64,000 nucleotides of DNA from Pseudomonadota bacterium (GTDB lineage Bacteria > Pseudomonadota > Alphaproteobacteria > Rhizobiales > Beijerinckiaceae): positions 35,192 through 99,191 of the forward strand of contig JAJXYV010000200.1 in NCBI GenBank assembly GCA_021780435.1, read 5' to 3'. The notes beneath the pieces were generated by a model. It saw nothing but the letters and a program-made list of their open reading frames with translations, was not told where the DNA came from and did not search any database. Positions 53,917 through 62,047 of this stretch are shown here, piece by piece; the first letter of the stretch is position 1, and every line of letters begins with the position of its first letter. Position numbers and translations under genes: made by a program.

Positions 53917-55374
53917 GTGACTGTCATGGCCGACGCAGCATTGCGAGACGCGTCCATCTTTGCCGACCCGATCCGAAGGGCTTGGGCGCCGCCGTCCGGC
54001 AAGCGGATTTCTCTGGAAAATTCGGTCGCCCTCCTCATGGCGCTCGACCTGCTCGCCCTTGTCGCCAGCGGTTTCGCCTCGGCGGCCCTGTTCGCGCGGT
54101 TCGACAGGCTCTGGAGCGATCTTGTCAACGATCTCGCCGCGATCGTCGGCCTCAGCGCGGCGCTTTATCTGCTTCTGTCGCATGGGATCGGCGCTTATCG
54201 GATCAGGAAGATCCTTGAACTCGGGCCGTCGCTTCGCCGCCTTCTCGCCGCGCTTTCCGCAACCTTTCTGGTTCTGCTGGTGATTGGCGCGGCCACGAAG
54301 ACGACGCAGAATTTTTCCCGTGGCTGGTTTTTCCTCTGGATTGCGCTCGCCTGTTCGGCAGCTCCCGCGATCCGCCTCGCCTTGATCCGGGACAGGAGCC
54401 GCCGCCTGGCCACGGGCGATTTCGTGTACCGCGCACTGTCCGTGGGCATTTTCGCCAAGCCGCTCGCAAGCGGCGAGATCGCCGCCGCGAGCCGCGGGCT
54501 CGCGCAGACCGCCCAGGAAATCGAGCTGTCCGGCCCCGACGAGCTTGCGGGCCTTGCGGACTGGATCGCGCGCGCCGAGATCGACCAGATCTATATCGTC
54601 ACGCCATGGGCCAAGGCGCCCGACGTGCTGCAACAGCTTCTGCTGCTGCGCCGGTTTTCGGCGGAAATCTTCGTCCTGCCGGAGGACGCCAGCATCCGGG
54701 CGCATCAGCTGGGCGTCGGCATGATCCGCGACCGGGTCGCTCTGCGCGCCGCCGACCGCCCGATCGACGGCTGGAGCCTGTTCGCGAAGCGCGCGCAGGA
54801 CGTTGTCGTTTCGGCCCTCGCGCTTGTTGTCTTCGCGCCCGTCATCCTGCTTGTCGCGCTGGCGGTCCGGCTCGACAGCCCCGGCCCCGTCCTGTTTCGC
54901 CAGATGCGCGTCGGTTTTAACGGCCGCGCCTTCCAGGTGTTGAAATTTCGCTCCATGCGCCCCCAGGCGACCGATCTCCACGCCTGCCGGCAGACGGTGC
55001 GCGGCGACGACCGGGTCACGCGCGTCGGGCGCTTCATCCGCCGCACAAGCCTCGACGAATTGCCGCAATTGATCAATGTGCTGCGCGGCGAGATGTCGAT
55101 CGTCGGGCCGCGGCCGCATGCCTTGCGCACACGAGCCGCCGGCCGGGACCTGACCGAAATCGCGGACCAATATGCGGCGCGCCATCGCGTGAAGCCGGGC
55201 ATGACCGGGCTCGCCCAGGTCAGCGGCTATCGTGGCGAACTCGACAGCAGCGCAAAGGTCGTCAAGCGGGTTGAGTTCGACATTCATTACATCGAGACCT
55301 GGTCGACCTGGCTGGATCTGCGCATCATCCTGCGCACCGCCGCTTTGGTGTTGTTCGACCGCGCCGCCTATTGA
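53917..55374 (+). CDS. Polyprenyl-phosphate sugar-1-phosphate transferase
   Basis: The 485-residue protein starts exopolysaccharide or O-antigen repeat assembly by loading a sugar-phosphate on undecaprenyl phosphate. Four N-terminal helices and a CoA-binding-like domain precede the catalytic domain: KRAQDVVVSALALVVFAPVI, LFRQMRVGFNGRAFQVLKFRSM, TSLDELPQLINVLRGEMSIVGPRP and YAARHRVKPGMTGLAQVSGYRGE. The start is GTG; an ATG at 53926 is also possible. The WcaJ/ExoY type is certain, the sugar is not. Confidence 0.9.
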   Translation: MTVMADAALRDASIFADPIRRAWAPPSGKRISLENSVALLMALDLLALVASGFASAALFARFDRLWSDLVNDLAAIVGLSAALYLLLSHGIGAYRIRKILELGPSLRRLLAALSATFLVLLVIGAATKTTQNFSRGWFFLWIALACSAAPAIRLALIRDRSRRLATGDFVYRALSVGIFAKPLASGEIAAASRGLAQTAQEIELSGPDELAGLADWIARAEIDQIYIVTPWAKAPDVLQQLLLLRRFSAEIFVLPEDASIRAHQLGVGMIRDRVALRAADRPIDGWSLFAKRAQDVVVSALALVVFAPVILLVALAVRLDSPGPVLFRQMRVGFNGRAFQVLKFRSMRPQATDLHACRQTVRGDDRVTRVGRFIRRTSLDELPQLINVLRGEMSIVGPRPHALRTRAAGRDLTEIADQYAARHRVKPGMTGLAQVSGYRGELDSSAKVVKRVEFDIHYIETWSTWLDLRIILRTAALVLFDRAAY

Positions 55375-55474
55375 GCTTCCCCTTCCGGCTCCGCGTCCTC
55401 TAAACTCAAACCGCCACAAATTCGCGAGGGTTCCCGAACGCCTGACCCAGATCAAGGACGCGCGAGGACTGTTG

Positions 55475-55492
55475 CTTTTGTCTCGACAAAAG
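55475..55492. promoter_or_regulatory. Palindrome in the trpB2 leader
   Basis: CTTTTGTC-TC-GACAAAAG is a perfect 8-bp palindrome 20 bases before the start codon of trpB2. It could be an operator or a hairpin near the ribosome binding site. Confidence 0.45.
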
Positions 55493-55511
55493 AGAAATTG
55501 AGGGAAGCGCC

Positions 55512-56879
55512 ATGTCGGACCAGGTCAAATACACGCTCGAGGAAAGCCAGATCCCCAAGTTCTGGTACAATATCGTTGCGGATCTGCCCAAACCGCCGCA
55601 CGCGGTTCTCCATCCCGGCACCAAACAGCCCGTCGGCCCCTCCGACCTTGAACCGCTCTTTCCGATGGAGCTGATTCTCCAGGAGGTCTCGGCGGAACGT
55701 GAGATCGAGATTCCGCAGCCCGTGCGCGACATCTTCCGCATGTGGCGCCCCTCGCCGCTCATCCGCGCGCGCCGGCTCGAACAGGCGCTCGGCACGCCGG
55801 CGAAGATCTATTTCAAATATGAGGGCGTCTCGCCGGCAGGCTCGCACAAGCCCAACACGGCCGTGCCGCAGGCGTGGTACAACAAGCAGGCGGGCGTGAC
55901 GAAGCTCACGACCGAGACGGGCGCCGGACAATGGGGCTCCTCGCTCGCCTTCGCCGGTTCGCTCTTCGACATCGACGTCACCGTGTTCCAGGTGCGCGTT
56001 TCCTATGACCAGAAGCCCTATCGACGCGCCTTGATGGAGACCTATGGCGCGCGCTGCATACCTTCTCCGTCGAATGAAACCGATTCGGGCCGCGCGGTTC
56101 TCAAGGAGCATCCGGACAGCCCGGGTTCGCTTGGTATCGCCATTTCGGAGGCGGTCGAGGTCGCCGCGAAAAATCCGGACGTGAAATACGCCCTCGGGTC
56201 GGTGCTCAACCATGTCATGCTGCACCAGACCATCATCGGCGAGGAAGCGATCAAGCAGTTCGAACTAGCGGGCGACGATCCTGACGTCATCATCGCCTGC
56301 GCCGGCGGCGGCTCGAATTTCGCGGGCCTCGCCTTCCCCTTCCTCGGCCTGAATTTGCGCGGCGGTCGCAGGCGCCGGATCATCGCGGTAGAGCCGGCGG
56401 CCTGCCCTACGCTGACACGCGGCAAATACGCCTATGATTTCGGCGACACCTCGCATCTCACGCCGCTCGTAAAGATGCACACGCTCGGCTCGACCTTCAT
56501 CCCGCCCGGCTTCCACGCCGGCGGCCTGCGCTATCACGGCATGGGGCCGTTGGTGTCCCATGTCTACGACCTCGGCCTGATCGAGGCCCGGGCCTATCAG
56601 CAGACCGCCTGTTTCGACGCCGGTGTGAAATTCGCCCGCGCGGAAGGGATCATTCCGGCGCCGGAATCCACGCACGCCGTGCGCTGCGCCATCGACGAGG
56701 CCCTGCGTTGCAAGGCCGAGGGCAAGGCGGAGACCATCGTCTTCAACCTCTCGGGCCACGGCCATTTCGACATGGGCGCCTATATCAATTATTTCAGCGG
56801 CAAGCTGGTCGATCAGGACTATGACGAGGCCGAACTCGCCATGGCCCTCGCCGGCCTGCCCTCCGTGGCGGCGCAATAG
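55512..56879 (+). CDS. trpB: TrpB2-type tryptophan synthase beta chain
   Basis: The 455-residue PLP enzyme is the TrpB2 form, longer than TrpB1, and is able to join indole and serine without a tight TrpA partner. The PLP lysine is in [20 protein letters not shown], the carboxylate-binding [15 protein letters not shown] follows, and the phosphate loop is [19 protein letters not shown]. No trpA lies nearby, in line with a stand-alone salvage role. A palindrome precedes the start. Confidence 0.92.
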   Translation: MSDQVKYTLEESQIPKFWYNIVADLPKPPHAVLHPGTKQPVGPSDLEPLFPMELILQEVSAEREIEIPQPVRDIFRMWRPSPLIRARRLEQALGTPAKIYFKYEGVSPAGSHKPNTAVPQAWYNKQAGVTKLTTETGAGQWGSSLAFAGSLFDIDVTVFQVRVSYDQKPYRRALMETYGARCIPSPSNETDSGRAVLKEHPDSPGSLGIAISEAVEVAAKNPDVKYALGSVLNHVMLHQTIIGEEAIKQFELAGDDPDVIIACAGGGSNFAGLAFPFLGLNLRGGRRRRIIAVEPAACPTLTRGKYAYDFGDTSHLTPLVKMHTLGSTFIPPGFHAGGLRYHGMGPLVSHVYDLGLIEARAYQQTACFDAGVKFARAEGIIPAPESTHAVRCAIDEALRCKAEGKAETIVFNLSGHGHFDMGAYINYFSGKLVDQDYDEAELAMALAGLPSVAAQ

Positions 56880-57019
56880 GCGATCGTCGATCGAACAAAG
56901 AAGGGATGGGTCCCGCGCCGGACTGGCCGGCCCCCATTGGGTGGTCCGGGTTGGATGTTAGTGCATGACGAACCGCGGCGCCAATGCCGGAGTGGCCGGT
57001 GAAGCCGGTCCGGATTGCG

Positions 57020-57431
57020 CAGCCTGCCATAGAACGGCTTCTGGAGCGGGCGGTTTATAGCCCATGGCCGAATGCGGCCTGACCTCGTTGTAGTGACGCC
57101 GCCAGTTTTCGATCACCGTTCGCGCCTCCTTGAGTGTTTAGAAAATCTCGCCGTTGAGCTGTTCGTCGCGCAGCTTGGAGTTGAAGCTCTCGCAATAGCT
57201 GTTCTCCCAAGGACTGCCCGGCGTGATATAGGCGGTCTGAGCCCCGACGGCGGCAATCCATTTGCGAACGGCCTTAGCAGTGAACTCGGGGCCATTACCG
57301 GAGCGGATATGAGTCGGATCGCCGCGCTTGGCGACATGGGCATGATACCTTGATGGGGTGATCGGCGGGATTTTGCAGATCGGCTCGACCCCATGGGCTT
57401 TCCGGTGCTCGTCGATAAAGGCGACCATCAC
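57020..57431 (-). pseudogene. IS3 transposase OrfB remnant
   Basis: The frame runs from the orfB start (VAFIDEHRKAHGVEPICKIP, up to RYHAHVAKRGDP) directly into the end of the integrase core (THIRSGNGPEFTAKAVRKWIAAVGAQTAYITPGSPWENSYCESFNSKLRDEQLNGEIF). The first part of the DDE domain is thus deleted. A stop codon (TAA) follows EIF. After it the original frame goes on as TLKEARTVIENWRRHYNEVRPHSAMGYKPP. The protein cannot be an active transposase. Confidence 0.85.
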
Positions 57432-57754
57432 TTCGACCGGCGGCCGAGCTCGGCAAAAGCAAAATAAGCCGACGCCTTGCGCAAGATCTCGTTGGCTTGC
57501 CTGAGTTCGCGGTTCTCTCGCTCCAGCGCCTTCAGCTTCTTGGCAACCTCCGTCGGCGCGCCGGCGCGTTTGCCGCCATCGACTTCAGCCTTGTTGACCC
57601 ATTCACGCAGTGTGTGCGGCGAATAGCCAATCTTCGACGCCACAGACGACACCGCCGCCCAGCGCGTGGCGTGATCTCCCTCGTGATCCAAAACCATCCG
57701 CACCGCGCGGGCGTGAACCTCAGGTGAAAATTTGTTGGTCGTTTTGCCCGTCAT
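57428..57754 (-). CDS. IS3-family transposase OrfA
   Basis: The 108-residue protein has an HTH ([48 protein letters not shown]) and a leucine-zipper-like helix ([26 protein letters not shown]), the standard OrfA of IS3 elements. It appears intact and overlaps the OrfB remnant by 4 bases. Without a working OrfB it cannot mobilise the element by itself. Confidence 0.9.
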   Translation of the reverse strand: MTGKTTNKFSPEVHARAVRMVLDHEGDHATRWAAVSSVASKIGYSPHTLREWVNKAEVDGGKRAGAPTEVAKKLKALERENRELRQANEILRKASAYFAFAELGRRSK

Positions 57755-57864
57755 GGCTCCATCCTTTTTGGGGCTCGGAGCCTCCAGAAAACCCGGCGCG
57801 GTTCAGTCCATCGTCCGCCTGGCTAACAATGCAACTGCTAAAATATTTACGATGGCCTTCGCAT

Positions 57865-57912
57865 CCTGAATTTTTCAGGTTCGTTTCAGGTTTCTTTCAG
57901 GTGAGTTTTAAT
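57865..57912 (+). promoter_or_regulatory. Direct repeats of TTTCAGG, probable OmpR-family regulator site
   Basis: TTTCAGG occurs at 57873, 57884 and 57895, and a related TTTTAAT at 57906, all at an exact 11-bp period. CCTGAA-TTT-TTCAGG (57865-57879) adds a palindrome at the left edge. OmpR/PhoB-type dimers bind head-to-tail repeats with this period. The site is about 150 bases before the NTPase gene, whose operon ends next to an OmpR-family regulator gene. Confidence 0.65.
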
Positions 57913-58050
57913 TTGCCGTCGTACAAGCGGATCACTATCCGCGACGATTTCCTTGAACCACGTTCGGGGGACTGCGCCAAAAAACTAAAAACAAAAGGGC
58001 GCGGTCACAATTCAACACCAATGCTAAGTGCAGGGAAGGAGAGTTGCGCC

Positions 58051-59172
58051 ATGCCGAATGCCAGCATGTCCGATAACGATGCGTTGGAGGGCCCTTACGC
58101 AAATTACTGGGCCGCGTCGACGCAGCGCGAAAATCTTGTCAACCGCATCGAGCGGGCGAAGTCGGCGTATAGCGTCAGGCGCGTCGATCTTTCGGACGTG
58201 TCGGCTTTGGTGACCGATGACCGCCCTTCGGCGGGCGATCTTGTGCTGGCGCGGGTCACCCGCCTCGGCCAGCATCAGCATCTGGAGCTGGGCAACGGTC
58301 GACGCTGCAGATTGTGGAAGGGCGACGAAATCATAGTGGCCTATGGGGCGCGCTACGCACCCGATCAGTTTGAAGGCGTGGTGCCTGAGGACCTTTCCGC
58401 ATGTCACCTTGTCGCCGGGGGCGGAATTGCGGCGCGCGCGATCAGCCGTCATGGAAGCGTCAAGCCAGCGACCGATATCGAACCCGTTGGGCTGCTGGCG
58501 AATTCCAAGGGCGTGATCAACGTCAGGTCCGGTTCGCTCGGCCCGGCGCCGAAACTGCGGCCGCATCTGACCTTTGCTGTCGTCGGCTCCAGCATGAACG
58601 CCGGCAAGACGACCACGGCCGCGAACCTGATCGTCGGCCTGCGCCGCCTCGGCCATCGGGTCGGCGCGGCGAAGATCACCGGCACCGGCGCTGGAGGAGA
58701 CCGGTGGCTTCTGACCGACGCAGGCGCCTCCCCCGTACTGGATTTTACCGACGCCGGCTATGCAACGACTGCGGGGCTTTCGGCTGAAAAGCTCGAGCAC
58801 ATACTGACGCTCCTGACCGCTCATGCGGCATCGAGGGGCGTTCATTGCCTGGTGCTGGAGATAGCCGACGGTTTGCTGCAGAGGGAGACGGCCATGCTTG
58901 TCGAGTCGCATCGATTCGCCAAGATCGTTGACGCTGTGCTGTTCGCCGCTTCGAGCCCGATGGGCGCTATCGCGGGCGTCGACTGGCTGCAGCGGCGCAA
59001 GCTGACAGTCGCCGCCGTCAGCGGCGTGCTGACCGCATCGCCGCTGGCGATGCGGGAAGCGGCTGGCGAACTCACGGTGCCAGTGCACACCATCGAAGAA
59101 CTGGCGACAGCGGACGTGGTCAGCAGCCTGTCTCCGCTGATCAAACATCTGCCGGGCCAGTTGGTCAGATGA
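58051..59172 (+). CDS. P-loop NTPase of unknown function
   Basis: From the ATG at 58051, behind aaggagag, the protein has 373 residues. The first 170 residues seem to form a separate beta-rich domain (AGDLVLARVTRLGQHQHLELGNG, then YGARYAPDQFEGVVPEDLSACH). The second half is a P-loop domain: FAVVGSSMNAGKTTTAANLIVGLRRLG (residues 176-201), then AAKITGTGAGGDRW and a Walker-B-like VHCLVLEIADGLLQRET. This resembles the SIMIBI class, as in dethiobiotin synthetase, MobB or DUF1611, but no exact family was recognised. The ORF track start at 57610 reads through the IS and promoter. Confidence 0.7.
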   Translation: MPNASMSDNDALEGPYANYWAASTQRENLVNRIERAKSAYSVRRVDLSDVSALVTDDRPSAGDLVLARVTRLGQHQHLELGNGRRCRLWKGDEIIVAYGARYAPDQFEGVVPEDLSACHLVAGGGIAARAISRHGSVKPATDIEPVGLLANSKGVINVRSGSLGPAPKLRPHLTFAVVGSSMNAGKTTTAANLIVGLRRLGHRVGAAKITGTGAGGDRWLLTDAGASPVLDFTDAGYATTAGLSAEKLEHILTLLTAHAASRGVHCLVLEIADGLLQRETAMLVESHRFAKIVDAVLFAASSPMGAIAGVDWLQRRKLTVAAVSGVLTASPLAMREAAGELTVPVHTIEELATADVVSSLSPLIKHLPGQLVR

Positions 59173-59987
59173 TTAGCGAAAATCGTTGGCCGCCAGCGTT
59201 TGAGGGCGATGAGCCGCTCAACCTTGGAGGAAACTTGCCTTGTCTCCTTGGCGTTCCCAAGGAGCCGGGCAAGGCCAGGGGCATAGCCGTGGCCGTGCAT
59301 GGAATCAGTCGGAACGCGCATGAGCACTTCTGCGCATTCGCGCCACTCGCGAACGCCACGAACTGGATATTGCTGGCGCCTTTGTTCGATGCGGGATCCT
59401 TTCCCGATTATCAGCGCCTGGGCAGGCCTGGCAAAGGGGAGCGCGCGGACTTGGCGCTGATCGTGGCGCTCTCGAATCTGCGCGGGCGACTGGATCTGCC
59501 GCAGCGCCCCGTCTATCTGTTCGGCCACTCGGGCGGCGCCCAGTTCGTCCACCGGTTTGCCATGACGCATCCAGGCCACGTAGCGCGGTACGCGATCAGT
59601 GCGCCCGGCTGGTACACATTCCCGGACGATACGCTCGACTATCCCTATGGGTTGGCGCGCCCGCCGACTTCGTTCGGAGCGTTGCGGCCCGCCGACTTCC
59701 TGAAGATTCCGGGAATCGTTTTCGTCGGCAGCGGCGATTGTCGAGATGGTCGCACGTTGCGGCGCGACGCTGTCGTTGACGCGCATCAGGGCGACCATCG
59801 GCAGGAGCGCGCAATGCGCTGGACCGGCGCCATGAACGCAAGGGCTCGGGCGATGGGGTTGGTCGAACCGTTGCGGCTGAAGCAACTGGAGGACGCCGCC
59901 CACAGCTTCAGCGGTTTGGTCCGCCGTGGCCGGCTGCATGAGCACGTATGGAAATTCCTGACTGTTTCCGGGGAGGCAGTGGCGTGA
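59169..59987 (+). CDS. Alpha/beta hydrolase
   Basis: The 272-residue protein has an alpha/beta hydrolase fold with an oxyanion motif (AVAVHGISRNAHEH), a nucleophile elbow YLFGHSGGAQFVHRF (Ser121) and a candidate catalytic His in LEDAAHSFSGL. The middle GKGERADLALIVALSNLRGRL links to the elbow. It has no signal peptide and so acts in the cytoplasm. It is coupled to the NTPase gene by a 4-base overlap and to the MFS gene by another. The substrate is unknown. Confidence 0.85.
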   Translation: MISENRWPPAFEGDEPLNLGGNLPCLLGVPKEPGKARGIAVAVHGISRNAHEHFCAFAPLANATNWILLAPLFDAGSFPDYQRLGRPGKGERADLALIVALSNLRGRLDLPQRPVYLFGHSGGAQFVHRFAMTHPGHVARYAISAPGWYTFPDDTLDYPYGLARPPTSFGALRPADFLKIPGIVFVGSGDCRDGRTLRRDAVVDAHQGDHRQERAMRWTGAMNARARAMGLVEPLRLKQLEDAAHSFSGLVRRGRLHEHVWKFLTVSGEAVA

Positions 59988-61279
59988 CGCGCGAACCTGC
60001 CGGCGGCGATCGGGCGACGGCTTCATTGCCGCTTTTTGCGCGCCTTCTGAATGCGGCGAGATTTTCGCGCAGCATCGCGCAGGGCGTCCTGGCCGCGGAT
60101 TTCGTTCTGTATCTTCGCTCCCTTCATTGGTCTGGAGGCGAGATCGGCGCGGTGCTGGCGATGTCGCTCGTCTTTTCGGTTTTTTTGACCGTGGCGGCGG
60201 GAATACCCAGCGACCGCTACGGCCGCAAACCCTTCGTTCTCGCTTACGACGGCCTGTACGTGCTGGCGTGTTTGGCCGCAATCGTCAGCAAATCGCATGG
60301 GGTGCTCGCGGCCGCCGCGATCGTCGGAGGGTTCGGCCGCGGCGCCAACGGGGTCGCCGGGCCATTTGGCGACATCGAAAAAGCCTGGATCACGCAGAGC
60401 CCAAATGCGAGGACGTGGTCGCACGCGCTTAATCTGAACTCGACTTTGGGCTTCCTTGGGATGGCGCTTGGTTGCGCTTCAGCCGCTCTGCCAGGGCTCT
60501 TTCCGAGAGACGCGGGCGGAGGTCTCGATTACCAGCTTGTTTTCCCCATTGCGCTGACCGCGGCGATGGTCAGTTTCTGTTGCCTGGCGATTGCCGAGGA
60601 CCGGCATGCCGAAATCGTCGACGCCGTCCCTGGTCGAAACGAACCGGAAATGCGGCGCCTCGAAAACCGGAATCTGCGGAGGCTCAGTTCGGTCAACATG
60701 CTCAACGGCATGGGCATCGGGCTCGTCGGGCCGCTGACGTCATACTGGTTCGCGGCCAAATTCGGCGTCGGGCCCAAGCATATCGGACCGATGATGGCGG
60801 CCGGGTTTCTGCTTGCGGCGTTCTCGGCGCACATATCCGCAGCGTTCACCGTGAGATTTGGACTGATCCCCGTTATCGTCGGTCAGCGTGGCGCGGCCGT
60901 CCTTGCCCTGCTCGCTTTGCCTTTCACTTCAAGCCTGGGCGCCGCGACCACGATGTATCTCCTGTTCAATACGCTGAACCGGGCGAGCAATGGGCCGCGG
61001 GCGACGATGACCGCCGCTCTCGTGCGCAACAGGCGTCGCGGCCTCGCGGGAACGATTTCCTCGGTTTCGCGGCAGATCCCGCAGTCGCTCGGCCCGGTGC
61101 TGGCGGGGCTCATGTACGACGCCGGGCTATTTGCGACGCCCTTCCTGGCTGCAGCCGCGTTCCATGCCGGCTACCTGTACCTTTACTACCGGCATTTCGG
61201 GGAGCATGACCCATTGCGCACGGAAGCGAAGTCGGCGACGCCGTGGAATCCTGAACCCGCATATGATCCAAAGAATTAG
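59984..61279 (+). CDS. MFS transporter
   Basis: From the GTG at 59984, behind ggggagg and overlapping the hydrolase stop by 4 bases, the protein has 431 residues and about twelve membrane helices. The MFS signature between helices 2 and 3 reads AAGIPSDRYGRKPFVLAYDGLY. It is most like drug/metabolite efflux members, but the direction cannot be proved. Its tight coupling to a hydrolase and an NTPase suggests that the three act on the same compound. Confidence 0.85.
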   Translation: MTREPAGGDRATASLPLFARLLNAARFSRSIAQGVLAADFVLYLRSLHWSGGEIGAVLAMSLVFSVFLTVAAGIPSDRYGRKPFVLAYDGLYVLACLAAIVSKSHGVLAAAAIVGGFGRGANGVAGPFGDIEKAWITQSPNARTWSHALNLNSTLGFLGMALGCASAALPGLFPRDAGGGLDYQLVFPIALTAAMVSFCCLAIAEDRHAEIVDAVPGRNEPEMRRLENRNLRRLSSVNMLNGMGIGLVGPLTSYWFAAKFGVGPKHIGPMMAAGFLLAAFSAHISAAFTVRFGLIPVIVGQRGAAVLALLALPFTSSLGAATTMYLLFNTLNRASNGPRATMTAALVRNRRRGLAGTISSVSRQIPQSLGPVLAGLMYDAGLFATPFLAAAAFHAGYLYLYYRHFGEHDPLRTEAKSATPWNPEPAYDPKN

Positions 61280-61390
61280 GCTCCGGCAGTCGGGCGCCGC
61301 CCGTCTGACCATCAGCGCGAAAAATATTGCCGCAATCGTTGGCAAGCGCCTATATAATTGGCTCTCCGGTTCACGGATTGGGAGGGCGCA

Positions 61391-62047
61391 ATTCGCATTC
61401 TTTTTGTGGAAGACGACGACGAACTTGCCGCACGGGTATCGAACCACTTGCAGGAAGCGGGGTTCGTCGTGGATCGGGCGGCAGATGGAGACGTCGGCTG
61501 GTACATGGGTGATTCCGGAGCATATGACGCAGCGGTCCTCGATCTTGGCCTCCCCAGGTTGCCCGGCCTGGACGTCCTCAAACGATGGCGCACGGCGGGG
61601 AAGGAGCTTCTGGTGCTGGTGCTGAGCGCTCGCGCCGCGTGGAGCGAGCGGGTTGACGTGCTGAACGCCGGCGCCGACGATTATGTCACCAAACCGTTTC
61701 ACCCGCCGGAACTTGTCGCCCGCCTGCGTGCGCTCTTGCGACGCGGGAGCCGGAAAACGGAGGCCTTCTGCTCGGAAGGGGACGTCGTCCTCGACGTTGG
61801 GGCCGGCCTCGTCACGGTCCGCGGGGTCCCGGTCGAGATGACGGCCCGCGAACTGCAGATATTGACCTATTTTATGTACCGTAGTGGTCGCTTGGTATCG
61901 CAAAGCGAGCTGATCGAGCACGTCTACGCGGAAGATGAATATCGCGATTCGAACACGATCCAGGTTTATGTCGCGCGATTACGCAAGAAACTTGGGCGGG
62001 AAACGATCCGCACTGTCCGCGGGATGGGGTACAGGTTCGGTAAGTGA
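61391..62047 (+). CDS. OmpR-family response regulator (PmrA/QseB/FeuP type)
   Basis: The receiver domain (IRILFVEDDDELAARVSNHL) has the phospho-acceptor Asp in AAVLDLGLPRLPG and the Lys in YVTKPFHPPEL. The winged helix ends SNTIQVYVARLRKKLGRETIRTVRGMGYRFGK. An ATT at 61391 lies behind ggagg with ideal spacing. Counted from it, Asp is residue 51 and Lys 101, as in PmrA/QseB. The TTG at 61358 used by the track overlaps a TATAAT box and is less likely. It is coupled to the kinase gene by 4 bases. Confidence 0.88.
   Translation: MRILFVEDDDELAARVSNHLQEAGFVVDRAADGDVGWYMGDSGAYDAAVLDLGLPRLPGLDVLKRWRTAGKELLVLVLSARAAWSERVDVLNAGADDYVTKPFHPPELVARLRALLRRGSRKTEAFCSEGDVVLDVGAGLVTVRGVPVEMTARELQILTYFMYRSGRLVSQSELIEHVYAEDEYRDSNTIQVYVARLRKKLGRETIRTVRGMGYRFGK

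Larger units (their letters stand above)
56911..57805 (-). mobile_element. Decayed IS3-family insertion sequence
   Basis: The right end, read on the minus strand, is tgaaccgcgccgggttttct (up to 57805). The left end carries cccgcgccggactggccgg. They share an imperfect inverted repeat built on CCGCGCCGG. Between them lie an intact orfA and an orfB with an internal deletion and a stop. The size of about 0.9 kb is well below the 1.2 kb of complete elements. Confidence 0.8.

Noticed and set aside
53554-55455. 633-residue ORF on the minus strand
   Set aside because: It is a shadow of the sugar transferase gene and shows no domain.
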